Positions 18,265 to 26,934 of a stretch of 64,000 nucleotides of DNA are shown in pieces; within the stretch, counting starts at the first letter, position 1, and each line of letters starts with the position of its first letter. Source of the stretch: Chitinophaga polysaccharea (lineage in GTDB: Bacteria; Bacteroidota; Bacteroidia; Chitinophagales; Chitinophagaceae). The position numbers were made by a program, and so were the translations under genes. Location: contig NZ_CABFVU010000001.1 in the NCBI RefSeq assembly GCF_902150045.1, positions 2,418,001-2,482,000 of the forward strand, written 5' to 3'. A model generated the notes under the pieces. That model saw only the letters and a program-made list of their open reading frames with translations. It did no database searches and was not told the DNA's origin.

Positions 18265-18969
18265 TTATTGTATGGGTGTAAAGTTAATACCTTCAGTGCC
18301 GAGTTCTTCCGGAAGCACGCCGTTATTTTTAAGGCCTACATTTACTTTATCCCGCCAGCGGATCTGTTCTGCAACATTAAGCCCGTGGCGGGTTTCCTGG
18401 TCGAACCGGTATTGAAGGCGGTTCATTTCCCGGAAGGACTGAAGGTACTGATATTGTATGATACTATCGTAGTCGTCGCGGTTTAATGCTGTTTGCCGGA
18501 GCTTTTGTTTAAACCGTTCCGCTACCAGGCGGGTTATATCGAAATGGAGCTGTTCATGCGCCAGGGCGTAGCTGTTCCTGGTTTCCGGCCGTACCCAGGA
18601 AGCGCTTTTTATAAAAAAGACCTGCAGCCTTAAAGTGATTCTGAGGGTATCGTTTACCAGGTTGCTGTTGCCTTCATAGGCGAAGCTGGTGTAGGATACC
18701 GCCGCACTGGGGCCATTGGGCGATGGTTTGGCCTGGAAATCGTCCCATTGCAGTTTTCTTTCAAAATCATAGTAAATAGTATCAGAGCCGGAGAGAGCCG
18801 GTGATTGTTTTTCTTCAAAGCTGAGCTGAATAACGGTAAAGCGATGATTTCCCGGGCATGGCTTTTTATCCCCGGGTGGCAGTAACAGAAAGCTCAGTAT
18901 GGTAACAGCCGACAGCATTATCAGATTGCAGTCAATAAAATTAAGGGAATGACCGGCTATCTGTTTCAT
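18265..18969 (-). CDS. DUF922-type putative Zn-dependent protease
   Basis: 234 residues if the ATG at 18969 is used; the ATG at 18918 would give 217. The frame is open a further 138 codons upstream, but that part lies antisense to paaA and is not protein-like. An N-terminal hydrophobic stretch (MLSAVTILSFLLL) indicates export or anchoring. The motif SYALAHEQLHFDI contains HEQLH, the zinc-binding HExxH expected for DUF922 proteins. A WDDFQAKP block, also usual in the family, follows the leader. It is upstream of the S41 gene on the same strand, 52 bp apart, so the two exported proteases may be expressed together. Confidence 0.75.
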   Translation of the reverse strand: MKQIAGHSLNFIDCNLIMLSAVTILSFLLLPPGDKKPCPGNHRFTVIQLSFEEKQSPALSGSDTIYYDFERKLQWDDFQAKPSPNGPSAAVSYTSFAYEGNSNLVNDTLRITLRLQVFFIKSASWVRPETRNSYALAHEQLHFDITRLVAERFKQKLRQTALNRDDYDSIIQYQYLQSFREMNRLQYRFDQETRHGLNVAEQIRWRDKVNVGLKNNGVLPEELGTEGINFTPIQ

Positions 18970-19080
18970 GCCGGGAAAATTTGGCGATTCTATAACATTT
19001 GGTTTCCGGTGTTTTAACAATCTATTCCTGCTGAAACGGTCTTTTTTCCGTAATTTACTACCAACCAAAACAATCGCATT

Positions 19081-20079
19081 ATGTACGGCGGTGGATATAT
19101 TTTTGATGAGCCCAACAGGAATCAGTTGCGGGAAGAACAACAGCATGATGAACCTGAAAAGCTTGCTGCATTTGAAGCTCGTATAGCCAATGGAGAAAAG
19201 ATAGAACCCGGCGACTGGATGCCGGCAGAATATCGCCGGCAGCTGATACGCCTTATTGAGCAACACGCTCATTCCGAGATTATAGGAGCATTGCCGGAAG
19301 GCACCTGGATTACCAGGGCGCCGGGCTTTAAGCGTAAACTGGCACTGATTGCCAAGGTACAGGACGAGATAGGTCACGGGCAATTACTTTACAACGCAGC
19401 CGAAACGCTGGGAAAATCGAGGGAAGCCATGATCAATGACCTACTCAGCGGGAAATCCAAGTATTCCAATGTATTTAATTATCCTGCCGAAACCTGGGCC
19501 GATGTGGCCGTTATCGGCTTTCTGATTGATGCGGCGGCAATTGTAAACCAGGTGGCCAATGCCAAAGGTTCTTATGGGCCGTATTGCAGAGCGCTGGAGC
19601 GCATTTGTTATGAAGAAAGTTTCCATCTCAAACAGGGGCATGATGCTTTTATTGAACTGGCAACAGGAACCCCGGCACAGAAACAAATGTTGCAGGATGC
19701 CCTTAACCGTTGGTGGCAGCCCATTATGCATTTCTTTGGTCCTCCTGATAAAAGTTCCAGCCACAGCGAAAAATTAATGCAATGGAAAGTGAAGATGGCC
19801 AGTAATGATGATATGAGGAATCAATTCCTGGAATCTTATGTGCCCAAGATATGGGAGCTGGGACTTACCCTGCCGGACCCGGTTCTGCGTAAAAATACAG
19901 CAACCGGCCGCTGGGAATATTCAGACCCCGACTGGGATGAGTTTTTCAGGGTGATCAATGGCGGAGGCCCGTGTAATATGGAACGATTGCAGGTACGCAA
20001 ATGGGCGGAAGAGCGGGGCCGGTGGGTGCGCAAAGCGCTTATGAAACCGATGGAAAAACGGGTGTTACCAGTTGCATAG
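19081..20079 (+). CDS. paaA: 1,2-phenylacetyl-CoA epoxidase, catalytic subunit A
   Basis: 332 residues, close to E. coli PaaA (309) plus a short extension. It is the di-iron catalytic subunit that, with PaaC and PaaB, epoxidises the ring of phenylacetyl-CoA in the aerobic hybrid pathway. The iron ligands are visible as Glu and His in blocks such as [13 protein letters not shown] and [14 protein letters not shown]. The start at 19081 gives the usual [11 protein letters not shown] opening. It is the first gene of paaABCD and is divergent from the DUF922 gene. Confidence 0.95.
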   Translation: MYGGGYIFDEPNRNQLREEQQHDEPEKLAAFEARIANGEKIEPGDWMPAEYRRQLIRLIEQHAHSEIIGALPEGTWITRAPGFKRKLALIAKVQDEIGHGQLLYNAAETLGKSREAMINDLLSGKSKYSNVFNYPAETWADVAVIGFLIDAAAIVNQVANAKGSYGPYCRALERICYEESFHLKQGHDAFIELATGTPAQKQMLQDALNRWWQPIMHFFGPPDKSSSHSEKLMQWKVKMASNDDMRNQFLESYVPKIWELGLTLPDPVLRKNTATGRWEYSDPDWDEFFRVINGGGPCNMERLQVRKWAEERGRWVRKALMKPMEKRVLPVA

Positions 20080-20126
20080 GATCATTTAGCAATCTATACG
20101 TTATCATTAAAATCACTTAAATATTC

Positions 20127-20495
20127 ATGTCTAACGATTCTTTAGATCCCCGGGTAAACCGGCTGAAATTAGGCGAAGCCGGGGAGGTAGTGAAAGTAGA
20201 GGAAGGGGAAAACTGGAATATATATGAGGTGTTTCACCAGGAAAAAAGAGGCGCCCATCACGAGCATGTAGGGTGTGTACATGCTCCCGATCCTCAACTG
20301 GCGCTGGTGTTTGCAAAGGAGCAATTTGCCAGGCGTAAGAAATGCGTAAATCTCTGGGTGGTGAAAAGTGCAGATATTCTGGCTTTTGATGTGGAAGATG
20401 AAGATATGTTTGCCAACAATATGGAGAAAACCTATCGTGATGCCAGCGGCTTTAAAGTGATGGAAAAGATCAACAAATTCAAACAATCCAAATGA
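20127..20495 (+). CDS. paaB: 1,2-phenylacetyl-CoA epoxidase subunit B
   Basis: 122 residues. PaaB is a small non-catalytic subunit that bridges the PaaA-PaaC complexes. Typical features are WNIYEVFHQEKRGAHHEHVGCVHAPD and ALVFAKEQFARRKKCVNLWVV. The protein is longer at the N-terminus than E. coli PaaB (95 residues). The gene overlaps paaC by four bases (ATGA), which implies coupled translation and near-equal subunit amounts. Cytoplasmic. Confidence 0.94.
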   Translation: MSNDSLDPRVNRLKLGEAGEVVKVEEGENWNIYEVFHQEKRGAHHEHVGCVHAPDPQLALVFAKEQFARRKKCVNLWVVKSADILAFDVEDEDMFANNMEKTYRDASGFKVMEKINKFKQSK

Positions 20496-21256
20496 TAAAC
20501 AGCGCAGCACTAACAGATCTGATTATAAAAATGGCGGACGATGAACTGATCCAGGGGCATCGTAATTCTGAATGGACAGGACTGGGGCCTGTGATGGAAG
20601 AGGATATTGCTTTTTCTTCCATGGCGCAGGACAAAATTGGCCATGCCTGGGCGCTGTACCGTATCCTTTATGAGGATCTTGGCGGCCGGCATCCGGATGC
20701 CTTTGCTTTTCTGCGGCCGGAGAAGGAGTTTAAATCATCGCACCTGGTAGAGATGCCTAATGGTGAATATGATTTTAGCCTGATGCGGCACTTTTTATTT
20801 GACCAGGCGGAAGCGATCCGTTATGAGAGCTTGCAGGACAGCAGTTATGAGCCTTTACGGTTGTTAAGTAAAAAAGTAAAAGGGGAATTGAAGTATCATA
20901 CGTTGCATGCCAATGCCTGGATTATGCAACTGAGCCAGGCTGGGGAGGAAAGCTACAACCGCATGCAGCAGGCGTTGAACTATGCATTTGCATTGGCGGC
21001 CGGTATTTTTGAGCCATCGCAGGAGTATGAAGAAGTGTTGATAGCAGATAAGGTATACCCGGGCGAAAAGGTATTGTATCAGCGATGGCTGGATCGCGTT
21101 TACCCGGTGCTGGTGAAGGCGTCGCTTAACCTGCCGGAAATCAGTGATATTGTACCGGTATACGGTGGCCGTCAAGGGATCCATACGCCATACCTGCAGC
21201 CGTTGTTAAAAGAAATGAGTGAAGTATTTAATCTGGATACGGAGGCCAGCTGGTAA
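20492..21256 (+). CDS. paaC: 1,2-phenylacetyl-CoA epoxidase, structural subunit C
   Basis: 254 residues, the usual length. PaaC has the same ferritin-like fold as PaaA but plays a structural role in the epoxidase. Recognisable blocks are LIIKMADDELIQGHRNSEWTG, DKIGHAWALYRIL and YHTLHANAWIMQL. It starts inside the paaB stop and is followed by paaD after two bases, so the four paa genes are one tight operon. Confidence 0.94.
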   Translation: MINSAALTDLIIKMADDELIQGHRNSEWTGLGPVMEEDIAFSSMAQDKIGHAWALYRILYEDLGGRHPDAFAFLRPEKEFKSSHLVEMPNGEYDFSLMRHFLFDQAEAIRYESLQDSSYEPLRLLSKKVKGELKYHTLHANAWIMQLSQAGEESYNRMQQALNYAFALAAGIFEPSQEYEEVLIADKVYPGEKVLYQRWLDRVYPVLVKASLNLPEISDIVPVYGGRQGIHTPYLQPLLKEMSEVFNLDTEASW

Positions 21257-21258
21257 TC

Positions 21259-21753
21259 ATGTCGTCCCAAACAATTACCATAGCAGCAGTGTACGAATCG
21301 CTGGCCCATGTGATGGACCCGGAAATCCCTGTGTTAAGCGTAGTAGAACTGGGCATGATCACGGGGGTTACCCTTGATACAGCCGCAGTACACATAAAAA
21401 TGATCCCCACATTTGCTGCCTGTCCGGCAGTGGGTTATATACAGCATAATATAAAAACAGTGCTGGAAAACGAACTCGGTATAGCCGTTAACGTTGAGGT
21501 AGATAAACAGGAGCACTGGCACAGCAACCGGATGACGGCTGCAGCCAGGGAGAAGCTGGAAGCCTTTGGAATAGCGCCTCCGAAGGTGCTGACCGGCGAG
21601 GTAAGCACAGAAATTATGATGGAGGTTCCCTGTCCTCATTGCGGCAGCGGACAAACGTATTTGCGTTCTCCTTTTGGCTCTACGTTGTGCCGCGCTATCC
21701 ATTTTTGCAAGGCCTGCGGCCAGGTGTTCGAGCAATTCAAACCACTGGAATAA
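21259..21753 (+). CDS. paaD: PaaD, Fe-S maturation factor for phenylacetyl-CoA epoxidase
   Basis: 164 residues. The N-terminal half is a MIP18/DUF59-type domain (SLAHVMDPEIPVLSVVELGM), as in iron-sulfur assembly factors. The C-terminal part has paired cysteines, CPHCG and CKACG, that should bind zinc or an iron-sulfur cluster. PaaD is needed for full activity of the epoxidase, probably for the reductase or the metal centre. No paaE gene follows; the next gene is nadD, 83 bp away. Confidence 0.93.
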   Translation: MSSQTITIAAVYESLAHVMDPEIPVLSVVELGMITGVTLDTAAVHIKMIPTFAACPAVGYIQHNIKTVLENELGIAVNVEVDKQEHWHSNRMTAAAREKLEAFGIAPPKVLTGEVSTEIMMEVPCPHCGSGQTYLRSPFGSTLCRAIHFCKACGQVFEQFKPLE

Positions 21754-21836
21754 CCCTTATTTCCATGTTCCGGCTATAAATACCTATTTTTACACGCATT
21801 AATGAAGTAGCCATTGGCAATTTATACGATGAAAAC

Positions 21837-22406
21837 ATGAGAATAGGCTTGTATTTTGGGTCTTTTAATCCTATACACACGGGGCATTTGATCATTGCCA
21901 ATTACGTAGCGCACAATACTGATCTTGATAAAGTATGGCTGGTGGTTTCGCCGCATAACCCGCTGAAACCACAATCGGCTTTACTGAATGAGCACGACCG
22001 CTTCCACCTGGTGGAACTGGCTATTAAAGATGAAGTGCGGCTGCGCGCCAGCAATATTGAATTTTCCCTTCCCCGGCCTTCCTATACGGTGGATACCCTC
22101 ACTTATTTGCAGGAAAAATTTCCGACGCAGGAATTTGCTATTATTATGGGAAGCGATAGCTTTCAGAATTTACCGCGCTGGAAAAATTATGAGCAGATCG
22201 TGAAAAACTACCCGATTTATATTTACCGCCGGCCGGGACATGAAATAACAGATACCTTTGGCGCCCGGGTTGAAATACTGGACGCACCTATGCTCGATAT
22301 CTCCGCAACAGATATCCGCAGATGGCTGAAAGAAGGTAAATCGGTGAGGTATATGGTGCCCGACAGCGTGATTAATTATATCTCTGAAAATAATTATTAC
22401 CGCTGA
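21837..22406 (+). CDS. nadD: Nicotinate-nucleotide adenylyltransferase
   Basis: 189 residues, a normal length. It transfers AMP from ATP to nicotinate mononucleotide in NAD synthesis. The nucleotidyltransferase signature YFGSFNPIHTGHL lies at residues 6-18 and the C-terminal ISATDIRRWLKEGKSVRYMVP block contains the SxTxIR motif. It is cytoplasmic and essential in most bacteria. Its stop codon abuts the stop codon of the convergent AI-2E permease gene, with no base between. Confidence 0.95.
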   Translation: MRIGLYFGSFNPIHTGHLIIANYVAHNTDLDKVWLVVSPHNPLKPQSALLNEHDRFHLVELAIKDEVRLRASNIEFSLPRPSYTVDTLTYLQEKFPTQEFAIIMGSDSFQNLPRWKNYEQIVKNYPIYIYRRPGHEITDTFGARVEILDAPMLDISATDIRRWLKEGKSVRYMVPDSVINYISENNYYR

Positions 22407-23483
22407 TCATTTTGTTCCGGGTGTATCATGGATGTCATTATTTGCAGCAGGTTTTTTCTGGGCAATATCCCTTCTTTTAACCACAAATTCATTTCCGTAG
22501 ATATCCAGTAAAAGGATGAACATGGAGATAAGCAGTGGGCCGAAGATCAGGCCGATGAAGCCGAAAAGACTAACGCCAATGATTACACCGAATATAGTAA
22601 TGAGCGGATGCACATCAGCAATTCTTTTGGCCAGCAACATCCTGGCAACATTATCTGAGGTGCCCACCACGCCGAATCCATACGCCAGTACAGCAATGCC
22701 CTGCCAGGTGCTGCCGGAGGCCAGCAGGTAAACGCCAAGAGGTACATACACTGCAGCTGCGCCTATTACAGGCAGCATGGCGGTGAAACAGGTTATAACA
22801 AACCAGAAAAAGGGCTGGGGGATCCCGAAAATCAGATAACCGATTAAGGAAATAATGCCCTGTACTACCGCTATTAGCGGAATACCGACCGCATTGGCAA
22901 TTACCAAAGTGTTGAACTCTTTACCCAGTCTTTCCACATTTTTATCTTTCAGGGGAATATATTCATACAGGGTTTCTTCCATCTTCCGACCGTTGACCAG
23001 CATAAAGTACAGCATAAAATACATCAGGGCGATGGTGGTAAGGGTATTAAAAGTGGCACCGAGGAACCCCGGCAGAAAGGCTGTTATGCCTTCCTGGATT
23101 TTCTGTAACCGCTCGGGAGTGAGTAGGCTGAAGCCCAGGGAGCCTTCCAGCCGGGCATTGGTTTGTTTCAGGCTGTTGATGAGTTCTGTAGAGTGATTGG
23201 CGGCATAAGCAGCTTTCGCTCCAAGCATGTTAATGAGCATCCCTATAGGCAACAGGATCACCAGGAAAGAAAGCACCATCAGCAGGGCCGCAGCAAGGTT
23301 TTTTCTCCAATTGCGCTGTTCTACAAGTTTAAACATCCATTTCCTGCTGATCACGTACAGGGTCACAGCACCGAGAAAGCCGGGGAAAAAGGTAAACATC
23401 TCCATAAACAGGAGCACGGCAAGGAAAAGGATCAGTAACAGGAAGCCAATTTGTTTAAGGCGGTCATTATCAAGATAGCTCAT
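22407..23483 (-). CDS. AI-2E family transporter (PF01594-type permease)
   Basis: 358 residues with about eight hydrophobic segments in the typical pattern: two at the N-terminus, a soluble central part, then a dense C-terminal block (FWFVITCFTAMLPVIGAAAVYVPLG and GVVGTSDNVARMLLAK). The glycine-rich FGFIGLIFGPLL block is characteristic. Family members are reported to export AI-2 (TqsA) or act as ion antiporters; the function of this one cannot be told from sequence. It is divergent from the YtxH gene. Confidence 0.88.
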   Translation of the reverse strand: MSYLDNDRLKQIGFLLLILFLAVLLFMEMFTFFPGFLGAVTLYVISRKWMFKLVEQRNWRKNLAAALLMVLSFLVILLPIGMLINMLGAKAAYAANHSTELINSLKQTNARLEGSLGFSLLTPERLQKIQEGITAFLPGFLGATFNTLTTIALMYFMLYFMLVNGRKMEETLYEYIPLKDKNVERLGKEFNTLVIANAVGIPLIAVVQGIISLIGYLIFGIPQPFFWFVITCFTAMLPVIGAAAVYVPLGVYLLASGSTWQGIAVLAYGFGVVGTSDNVARMLLAKRIADVHPLITIFGVIIGVSLFGFIGLIFGPLLISMFILLLDIYGNEFVVKRRDIAQKKPAANNDIHDTPGTK

Positions 23484-23702
23484 AGTACATAATATCGTGT
23501 AATTATCTGGTATGTCAAAAAACAGGCCGGCTGAACGGAAGATGCTTTTTCTGAATGATAAACAAAATTGCGGGGTGCTTGTTCTTATTTAGCCGAGGTT
23601 TAACATAGCTTTTTATTTAAATGTCATTTATGGAATAATGTTTGTTAAACCTATGGTACCAAAAAAGAAAACCTAATTTATAACATCTTAAAAACCTTAA
23701 TT

Positions 23703-23897
23703 ATGAGTACAAGTTCCAAAGCCGTGGTTTCATTTATAGTAGGTGCAGCCGTTGGCGTTGCGGTAGGGTATTTCCTTAATTCAGACAAGAAAGATGAACT
23801 GGTGGAAAAATTAAAAGATCAGTCTGAAAAGCTGAAAGAAAAATGGAGAAAAAGAAAAGATCAGTTCCAGGATGAATTAGAGAACGAGTTGGCTTAA
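23703..23897 (+). CDS. YtxH domain-containing small membrane protein
   Basis: 64 residues: one N-terminal membrane segment (VVSFIVGAAVGVAVGYFL) followed by a charged Lys/Glu-rich helix, the YtxH layout. YtxH proteins are linked to general stress in Gram-positive bacteria, but the role in Bacteroidota is unknown. It heads three same-strand genes for small envelope proteins (to 24751). Confidence 0.8.
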   Translation: MSTSSKAVVSFIVGAAVGVAVGYFLNSDKKDELVEKLKDQSEKLKEKWRKRKDQFQDELENELA

Positions 23898-23921
23898 CCC
23901 TATTTGAATAAACTGATTTGC

Positions 23922-24383
23922 ATGGAAGATAATTTCAGCAACTACTTTAACCAAACGGGAAAAGTAGCCAGGGAGTACCTGGAAACCAGACTGGACCTGA
24001 TTAAGCTCCAGGCAGCAGGAAAGCTGTCAAAAGCGTTGGGATTATTCTTCTCGCTTTTGATGGCTTTCCTGCTGTTCTTTTTTGTGATTTTATTTCTTGG
24101 AATGGTGGTAGGCTTCTGGATCGGGGAAATGACGAATAGTTTTGCTATTGGTTTCAGCTGCGCTGCAGGGCTATTCATCCTCTTGTTTGTTGTTATCCTG
24201 CTGTTCCGGGAACAACTGATACAGCGCCCTCTTTCAAGGTTGCTGATTGCCGAGCTGGTGGATGAAATTACCGAGCAGGATGAGCACTCCAATCATATTC
24301 ACAATCAACGGCCAAAGGAGCAACCGGAAGATTCCGGTTATGTTCCGGATGAAGAGGCCACCGAAAATACCATGAGAGGATAA
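23922..24383 (+). CDS. Phage holin family (holin-X-like) membrane protein
   Basis: 153 residues from the ATG at 23922 (MEDNFSNYF); a TTG at 23904 in frame is less likely. There are two adjacent membrane segments in the middle (LGLFFSLLMAFLLFFFVILF and SFAIGFSCAAGLFILLFVV), with soluble ends and an acidic C-terminus. The pattern matches PF07332 proteins, which are named for a phage holin family but occur as housekeeping envelope proteins next to YtxH genes. No phage genes are nearby. Confidence 0.75.
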   Translation: MEDNFSNYFNQTGKVAREYLETRLDLIKLQAAGKLSKALGLFFSLLMAFLLFFFVILFLGMVVGFWIGEMTNSFAIGFSCAAGLFILLFVVILLFREQLIQRPLSRLLIAELVDEITEQDEHSNHIHNQRPKEQPEDSGYVPDEEATENTMRG

Positions 24384-24403
24384 ACAATGATAAATGTTTA
24401 CAC

Positions 24404-24751
24404 ATGAGTAAAAAAATAAACAGCTTCGAATCACTGGAGCTGGAAATTGCCCGGTTGAAAATGAAATCCAGGCAGCTGGAAAATGAAATGGGTAACAGGG
24501 TAGATTACTTCAGGGACAACTATAAAAAGATGGCCCTGAACGCCGTTATCCCCGGTAGCGCAAAACATAGCGGTGCCCTGAACCTAGCCATGAATGTAGC
24601 TAAGATCGCATGGGGAAGTGGTAAATTCAAGAATTTCGCTACCGGGGCATTAATGACGGTACTGGAATTTGTAGGCGTTCAGCTGGGAATCAACCTTTTC
24701 AACAAGGTGACGAAGGGCCGAAGAAAGAAGAAGGAGCCAGTGGCTGAATAA
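24404..24751 (+). CDS. Coiled-coil small protein, third gene of the YtxH cluster
   Basis: 115 residues. An N-terminal charged helix (LELEIARLKMKSRQLENEM) is likely a coiled coil; the C-terminal half has amphipathic and weakly hydrophobic segments and ends in a basic stretch (KGRRKKKEP). No family recognised. The 3' end overlaps the 3' end of the convergent M56 gene by 53 bases, which could limit simultaneous expression. Confidence 0.6.
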   Translation: MSKKINSFESLELEIARLKMKSRQLENEMGNRVDYFRDNYKKMALNAVIPGSAKHSGALNLAMNVAKIAWGSGKFKNFATGALMTVLEFVGVQLGINLFNKVTKGRRKKKEPVAE

Positions 24752-26399
24752 AGGAAATAGGTTTTGGTAAATATCCCACAACAACCACATCCGCATTATC
24801 CGCGTCCTGTCCTTTGATAAATCCTCCCGAACCATTATCCAGCATAAAGGATACGCGGAGGGAAACGGTAACAGTTTTCCCGGAAGGATCTGCTGCAAAC
24901 GCAGGGAACTGTTCAACAACGCGTTTTACTTCTTCACCCAATGCTTTGTCCGGGCTAAGCAATACTTCTATATCGTTAATGCTTCCATTAGGTTGAATTT
25001 TATACTGTAGCGCAACTACGCCTGCCATTTTGTTTTGCTGGCTACCCCGTGGATAGCGAACATTCTTTGCCAGTGTTTTGCGATAAGCAGTTTCTCCACC
25101 CGGGAACCGGTTTATGAAGGAGGTGTCGCTGGTAACTCCCCTCAATGGTTCTTTGCTTTCAGCAATAGCCACTTTCAGCAGGCTTTGTGGACAATTCTTC
25201 ATAGGAATAGGGCCTATTGCGCCTTCCTTTGGAGCACAATAGAAGAAATAGGTACCAAACGGATCACGTGTGGTACTCATAGACCATCTGGCGGATGTCA
25301 TTTTGAATTCTATTCCAGTGATTTCTTGGTTCCTGTCGCGTTTCAGGGTCGGGATGTCTACAATTATCCCTTTCTCTTTCAACACTTTTTGCATTTCCGC
25401 CAGGTCATCATCTGTAGTTAGTCGCGTAACAACGCCATAAAGAGCGTCCTTATCTGTAGCGAGATATTTGCTGCCTGCCGAACTCTTTTTTTCAGGGAGT
25501 GGCGAGGTAGCGGATAAAAGGCCGGCTGCCAGCCCGAGCACCGGCAGCAGCAGCAGGTACCGCCAGGTACGTAACCGGGGAGATTGGGTTTTGTTCATCA
25601 TGAGTATTCTGTTTTTAATGAATGACTTGCTGAAATGATTTACCAGGGCTATCCTGCTTTCCTTCATGCCTATTTTCAGTAGGCTGTACTGGTAGGCATC
25701 AGGGGCGTCTGTGGTTTGGATAACGGCTTCATCTGCCAGGAACTCCAGGTTTAACTGCAGGGCCCTTTTGCAGCGCCAGGCGAAGGGATTGATCCAGCAA
25801 ATGCAGCAGTACAGGGCAGACAGCAGCATATCGGCAGAGTGGTATTGCTGTACATGGGCTTCCTCATGCCGGAGAATGTGCTGAAGTTCCGTATGGGCGT
25901 GTGCGTTAGGATCAAAAAAAATGGTTCTCAGAAAAGAAAAGGGCGCCGTTATGCCGGGAAGCTGTACATAGCGAATGTTGTTACGCTCATATACATTGCC
26001 GGATGCTGCCAGCCGCCTGATTTTCAGCAGCTGTAACAAATGGATCAGCAGCAACATGGCGGCTATTATTATATAGGCTGTAAGCAAAGTTGTGCCGGCA
26101 TGCTGCAGAAGCGGGTCCCACCAGTGATGTACCACTGCTACTTCCTGTACCGGCGTTTGTACTTGTGCGTTATTGCTGAAATAAACGCTTACAGGAGATA
26201 CATTTTCCGTTGGCTTTTCCACCCAGCGCAGCGCCGGGATGGGCAACAGCGGCAACACTGCCGAAAATATAAAAGCGCTCAGCAGCAGGATCCTGTTGTA
26301 TCTGTAAAATGTTTCCTTTTTAAAACAGCTGATATACAGCAGATAAAAAAGGGTCATCGCGCAGGATGTTTGCAGTATATAAATAAACAGGGTAGGCAT
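24699..26399 (-). CDS. BlaR1-type M56 metallopeptidase with C-terminal TonB-like domain
   Basis: 566 residues. The first 300 residues are membrane-embedded with an M56 peptidase: HEEAHVQQYHSADML carries HExxH near residue 178, and the surroundings match BlaR1/MecR1. A final hydrophobic helix lies near residue 285. The C-terminal part, in the place where beta-lactam sensors have a penicillin-binding domain, instead carries a TonB C-terminal-like domain (VVALQYKIQPNGSINDIEVL). No S-x-x-K penicillin motif is visible there. The gene follows a BlaI-family repressor by five bases, so the pair should work as a sensor protease and a cleavable repressor. The signal is unknown. Confidence 0.87.
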   Translation of the reverse strand: MPTLFIYILQTSCAMTLFYLLYISCFKKETFYRYNRILLLSAFIFSAVLPLLPIPALRWVEKPTENVSPVSVYFSNNAQVQTPVQEVAVVHHWWDPLLQHAGTTLLTAYIIIAAMLLLIHLLQLLKIRRLAASGNVYERNNIRYVQLPGITAPFSFLRTIFFDPNAHAHTELQHILRHEEAHVQQYHSADMLLSALYCCICWINPFAWRCKRALQLNLEFLADEAVIQTTDAPDAYQYSLLKIGMKESRIALVNHFSKSFIKNRILMMNKTQSPRLRTWRYLLLLPVLGLAAGLLSATSPLPEKKSSAGSKYLATDKDALYGVVTRLTTDDDLAEMQKVLKEKGIIVDIPTLKRDRNQEITGIEFKMTSARWSMSTTRDPFGTYFFYCAPKEGAIGPIPMKNCPQSLLKVAIAESKEPLRGVTSDTSFINRFPGGETAYRKTLAKNVRYPRGSQQNKMAGVVALQYKIQPNGSINDIEVLLSPDKALGEEVKRVVEQFPAFAADPSGKTVTVSLRVSFMLDNGSGGFIKGQDADNADVVVVGYLPKPISFIQPLAPSSFFGPSSPC

Positions 26400-26404
26400 A
26401 CACG

Positions 26405-26767
26405 TTATTTTTTATCTTTTTCAATCATCTTCACCAGCGCTTTCATTTCTTCTGCGCTTATTTTTTCTTCCTTGGCGAAGTAAGCCAGCATATTGAGATA
26501 GGAGTTATCAAAGAAAGTATTGAGCACCTTTTTCATAAAAGTGTCCTTATAACTTTCCTTGGCTATGATGGGGTAGTACTCAAAGGAACCACCATATTCA
26601 TGATGGGCGAGGTACCCTTTTTCTTCCAGGCGCTTCATGAGCGTGGCAATGGTGTTGTAATGCGGCTTGGGATCAGGAAGCTGTTCTATGGCATCTTTTA
26701 CAAATGCTTTTTCCAGGTCCCACATCACCTGCATTAACTCTTCTTCTTTACGGGATAGCTTTTTCAT
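26405..26767 (-). CDS. BlaI/MecI/CopY family transcriptional repressor
   Basis: 120 residues. It has the winged-helix DNA-binding N-terminus (LSRKEEELMQVMWDLEKAFVKDAIEQ, then HYNTIATLMKRLEEKGYLAH) and a short helical dimerisation tail. In BlaI/MecI the linker is cut when the M56 sensor is activated. Three operator-like sites lie just upstream of its start, so it is probably autoregulated together with the downstream M56 gene. No beta-lactamase gene lies near. Confidence 0.92.
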   Translation of the reverse strand: MKKLSRKEEELMQVMWDLEKAFVKDAIEQLPDPKPHYNTIATLMKRLEEKGYLAHHEYGGSFEYYPIIAKESYKDTFMKKVLNTFFDNSYLNMLAYFAKEEKISAEEMKALVKMIEKDKK

Positions 26768-26781
26768 GACACGAATCTATA

Positions 26782-26834
26782 ACTATTTTTGTAGTTTAAA
26801 AACTATTTTTGTAGTAATAAACTATAAATGTAGT
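26782..26834. promoter_or_regulatory. Three tandem BlaI-type operators upstream of the repressor gene
   Basis: The sites are ACTATTTTTGTAGT at 26782-26795, the same 14-mer at 26802-26815, and ACTATAAATGTAGT at 26821-26834. Each is a dyad, ACTA-N6-TAGT, with TGTAGT at the right as in the TACA/TGTA core of BlaI/MecI operators. Spacing is 20 and 19 bases, near two helical turns, so the repressors would sit on one face of the DNA. The nearest site is 15 bases upstream of the repressor ATG. Confidence 0.75.
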
Positions 26835-26934
26835 TAAGATGTTGAGTGTCAACAGGAAAAAAATTCCAGAAAGGGCGGGGAGCATACTTAGCGCCTTTGC
26901 TGCGGTTGAAGTTATAAGGGATGTTTGCTTTAGA

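Noticed and set aside
18970..19383. N-terminal extension of the DUF922 frame
   Set aside because: It lies antisense to paaA and has unusual composition; a signal or anchor begins after 18969.
23922..24383. Possible prophage because of the holin family name
   Set aside because: Only family naming; no integrase, capsid, tail, lysis or attachment-site signs are near this gene or the one at 41419.
24699..26767. Beta-lactam resistance locus
   Set aside because: BlaI/BlaR1 family names suggest it, but no beta-lactamase or penicillin-binding sensor domain is present.
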